Part shown: positions 63,150 to 64,000 of the stretch, one piece after another
How positions within the stretch are numbered: position 1 is the first letter of the stretch
Layout: each line of letters opens with the position of its first letter
Origin: JAWKMZ01 sp041391965
GTDB taxonomy: Bacteria; Bacteroidota; Bacteroidia; Flavobacteriales; Flavobacteriaceae
Assembly: GCA_041391965.1 (NCBI GenBank)
Contig: JAWKMZ010000007.1
Coordinates: 1-64,000 of the forward strand
DNA: 64,000 nt
Reading direction: 5' to 3'
Translations under genes and position numbers: made by a program
Notes under the pieces: model-generated
What the model was told of the DNA's origin: nothing
What the model saw: the letters and a program-made list of their open reading frames with translations, nothing else
The model's database searches: none

Positions 63150-64000
63150 ATGATAAAACACTTTTTAAATTTAGAATGGAAACAGTTTATTAGAGCCTCT
63201 TATTTTCAAAAAGGATTGGCAATTAAAATTTTACTCATTTTTGCCGCTTTATATTTTGGAGGTATTGCAATTTTTGCTGGAATAGGCTTATTTTTCATTC
63301 TAAAAAAAGCACTTCCAAATGTAGACCCAATTGTGTCTGTAAATAATTTTGTTATCTACTGGTTTTTATTTCAAATGGTCATCAGGTATTTTATCCAACA
63401 ATTGCCAGTTATGAACGTAAAACCGTTAATGACCATTCCTATAAAAAAGGACACTATGATTCATTTTTTATTAGGAAAAACCACCTTATCATTTTTTAAT
63501 TTTTTATCACTTTTTCTGTTTTTGCCATTTTCAGTCGTTTTATTATTTAATGGTTATGCGGTTTTAAATGTGGTTTGCTGGTTTTTGTCTATTATGTTTT
63601 TGACTTTGTGTGTCAATTATCTGAATTTTTTAATCAATAAAAGTAACACTGCTTTTTACATCATTGCACCAACGTTGATTGCCTTAATTGCTTTGGAGTT
63701 TTATGGTGTTTTTGCCATTTCAAAACCAATTGGTGTAGCGTTTAATGCGCTTTACAATCATCCATATTTGGCTGTTGTGCCTTTGCTGCTGATGGTTGGA
63801 TTGTATTATTTAAATTTTAAATACATCAAAAACAGTTTTTATTTAGACGATACTATTTCTAAAAAAATAAAAGAAGTCAATGCGACAGATTTATCTTGGA
63901 TTAATCGATTTGGAACTGTAGCACCATTTTTAAAAAATGACATTAAATTAATTTGGCGCAATGCAAGACCCAAACAAGTTTTAATGATGTCGTTCTTCTT
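63150..64000 (+). CDS. DUF5687 membrane protein (ABC-2-like), cut by the window end
   Basis: An open reading frame starting at the ATG at 63150 (MIKHFLNLEWKQFIRASYFQ) and still open at 64000 (284 codons). Alternating hydrophobic segments (about 24-46, 60-75, 105-150, 155-190, 200-225) and the polar C-terminal stretch WINRFGTVAPFLKNDIKLIW fit the DUF5687 family, a large membrane permease-like component usually paired with an ATP-binding cassette gene. The partner would be to the right, outside the window. The 3' end is missing. Confidence 0.75.
   Translation, partial: MIKHFLNLEWKQFIRASYFQKGLAIKILLIFAALYFGGIAIFAGIGLFFILKKALPNVDPIVSVNNFVIYWFLFQMVIRYFIQQLPVMNVKPLMTIPIKKDTMIHFLLGKTTLSFFNFLSLFLFLPFSVVLLFNGYAVLNVVCWFLSIMFLTLCVNYLNFLINKSNTAFYIIAPTLIALIALEFYGVFAISKPIGVAFNALYNHPYLAVVPLLLMVGLYYLNFKYIKNSFYLDDTISKKIKEVNATDLSWINRFGTVAPFLKNDIKLIWRNARPKQVLMMSFF

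Overview
The window looks like a chromosomal segment of a marine-type member of Flavobacteriaceae (Bacteroidota). The DNA is AT-rich (about one third GC by eye, not computed). Promoters fit the Bacteroidota pattern (-33 TTG/TTTG, -7 TAnnTTTG), and the gene set is typical of the family: DUF4175, DUF4837, DUF4254, DUF5687, a GH3-family enzyme, a GlnRS/YqeY fusion and AlkB-type hydroxylase. There are no rRNAs, CRISPR arrays, IS elements or prophage genes. The only tRNA seen is tRNA-Cys.

Layout. 0.2-21 kb: mostly housekeeping genes (rnr, folB, glnS, gltX, ybeY, mnmG) mixed with membrane, envelope and unknown proteins. mnmG is flanked by two identical perfect 16-bp palindromes that match the ParB-binding site parS. 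21.0-24.5 kb: holB, then a compact restriction-modification (R-M) system with a TSPPY-type (beta-class) DNA methyltransferase facing a controller (C) protein gene and an MjaI-like restriction endonuclease gene. Near-palindromic C-boxes lie in front of both transcription units, one before the methyltransferase and two before the C gene. 24.5-33 kb: pgk, a LysM lytic transglycosylase, tatA, an M23 peptidase, GH3 and DUF6909-like genes.

32.9-55.5 kb is a large one-directional surface-glycan locus. It holds a Wzz-like protein, the dTDP-rhamnose genes (rfbBACD), GDP-fucose genes (gmd, fcl), a flippase, a LicD-like protein, an amidating AsnB, a TagD-like cytidylyltransferase, two O-antigen polymerase/ligase-like proteins, several glycosyltransferases, an acetyltransferase, UDP-glucuronate/UDP-xylose genes and the initiating polyprenyl phosphosugar transferase. 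55.5-64 kb returns to scattered household genes: a CapK/PaaK-like ligase, purD, upp, a GT9 glycosyltransferase, a PaaE-like reductase, and a DUF5687 gene cut by the window edge.

The strongest integrated observation links the R-M system to sequence composition. MjaI is known to cut CTAG. Scanning by eye I find about 18 CTAG tetranucleotides in the window, 15 of them between 39.9 and 49.2 kb, inside the variable centre of the glycan locus, and only 3 elsewhere. This fits CTAG avoidance in the resident genome together with recent acquisition of the serotype-specific middle block, while the flanking nucleotide-sugar and initiating-transferase genes look resident. The second notable result is that the C-box and promoter layout predicts classical C-protein timing control (activation then repression of C-R, repression of M), with both transcripts nearly leaderless.
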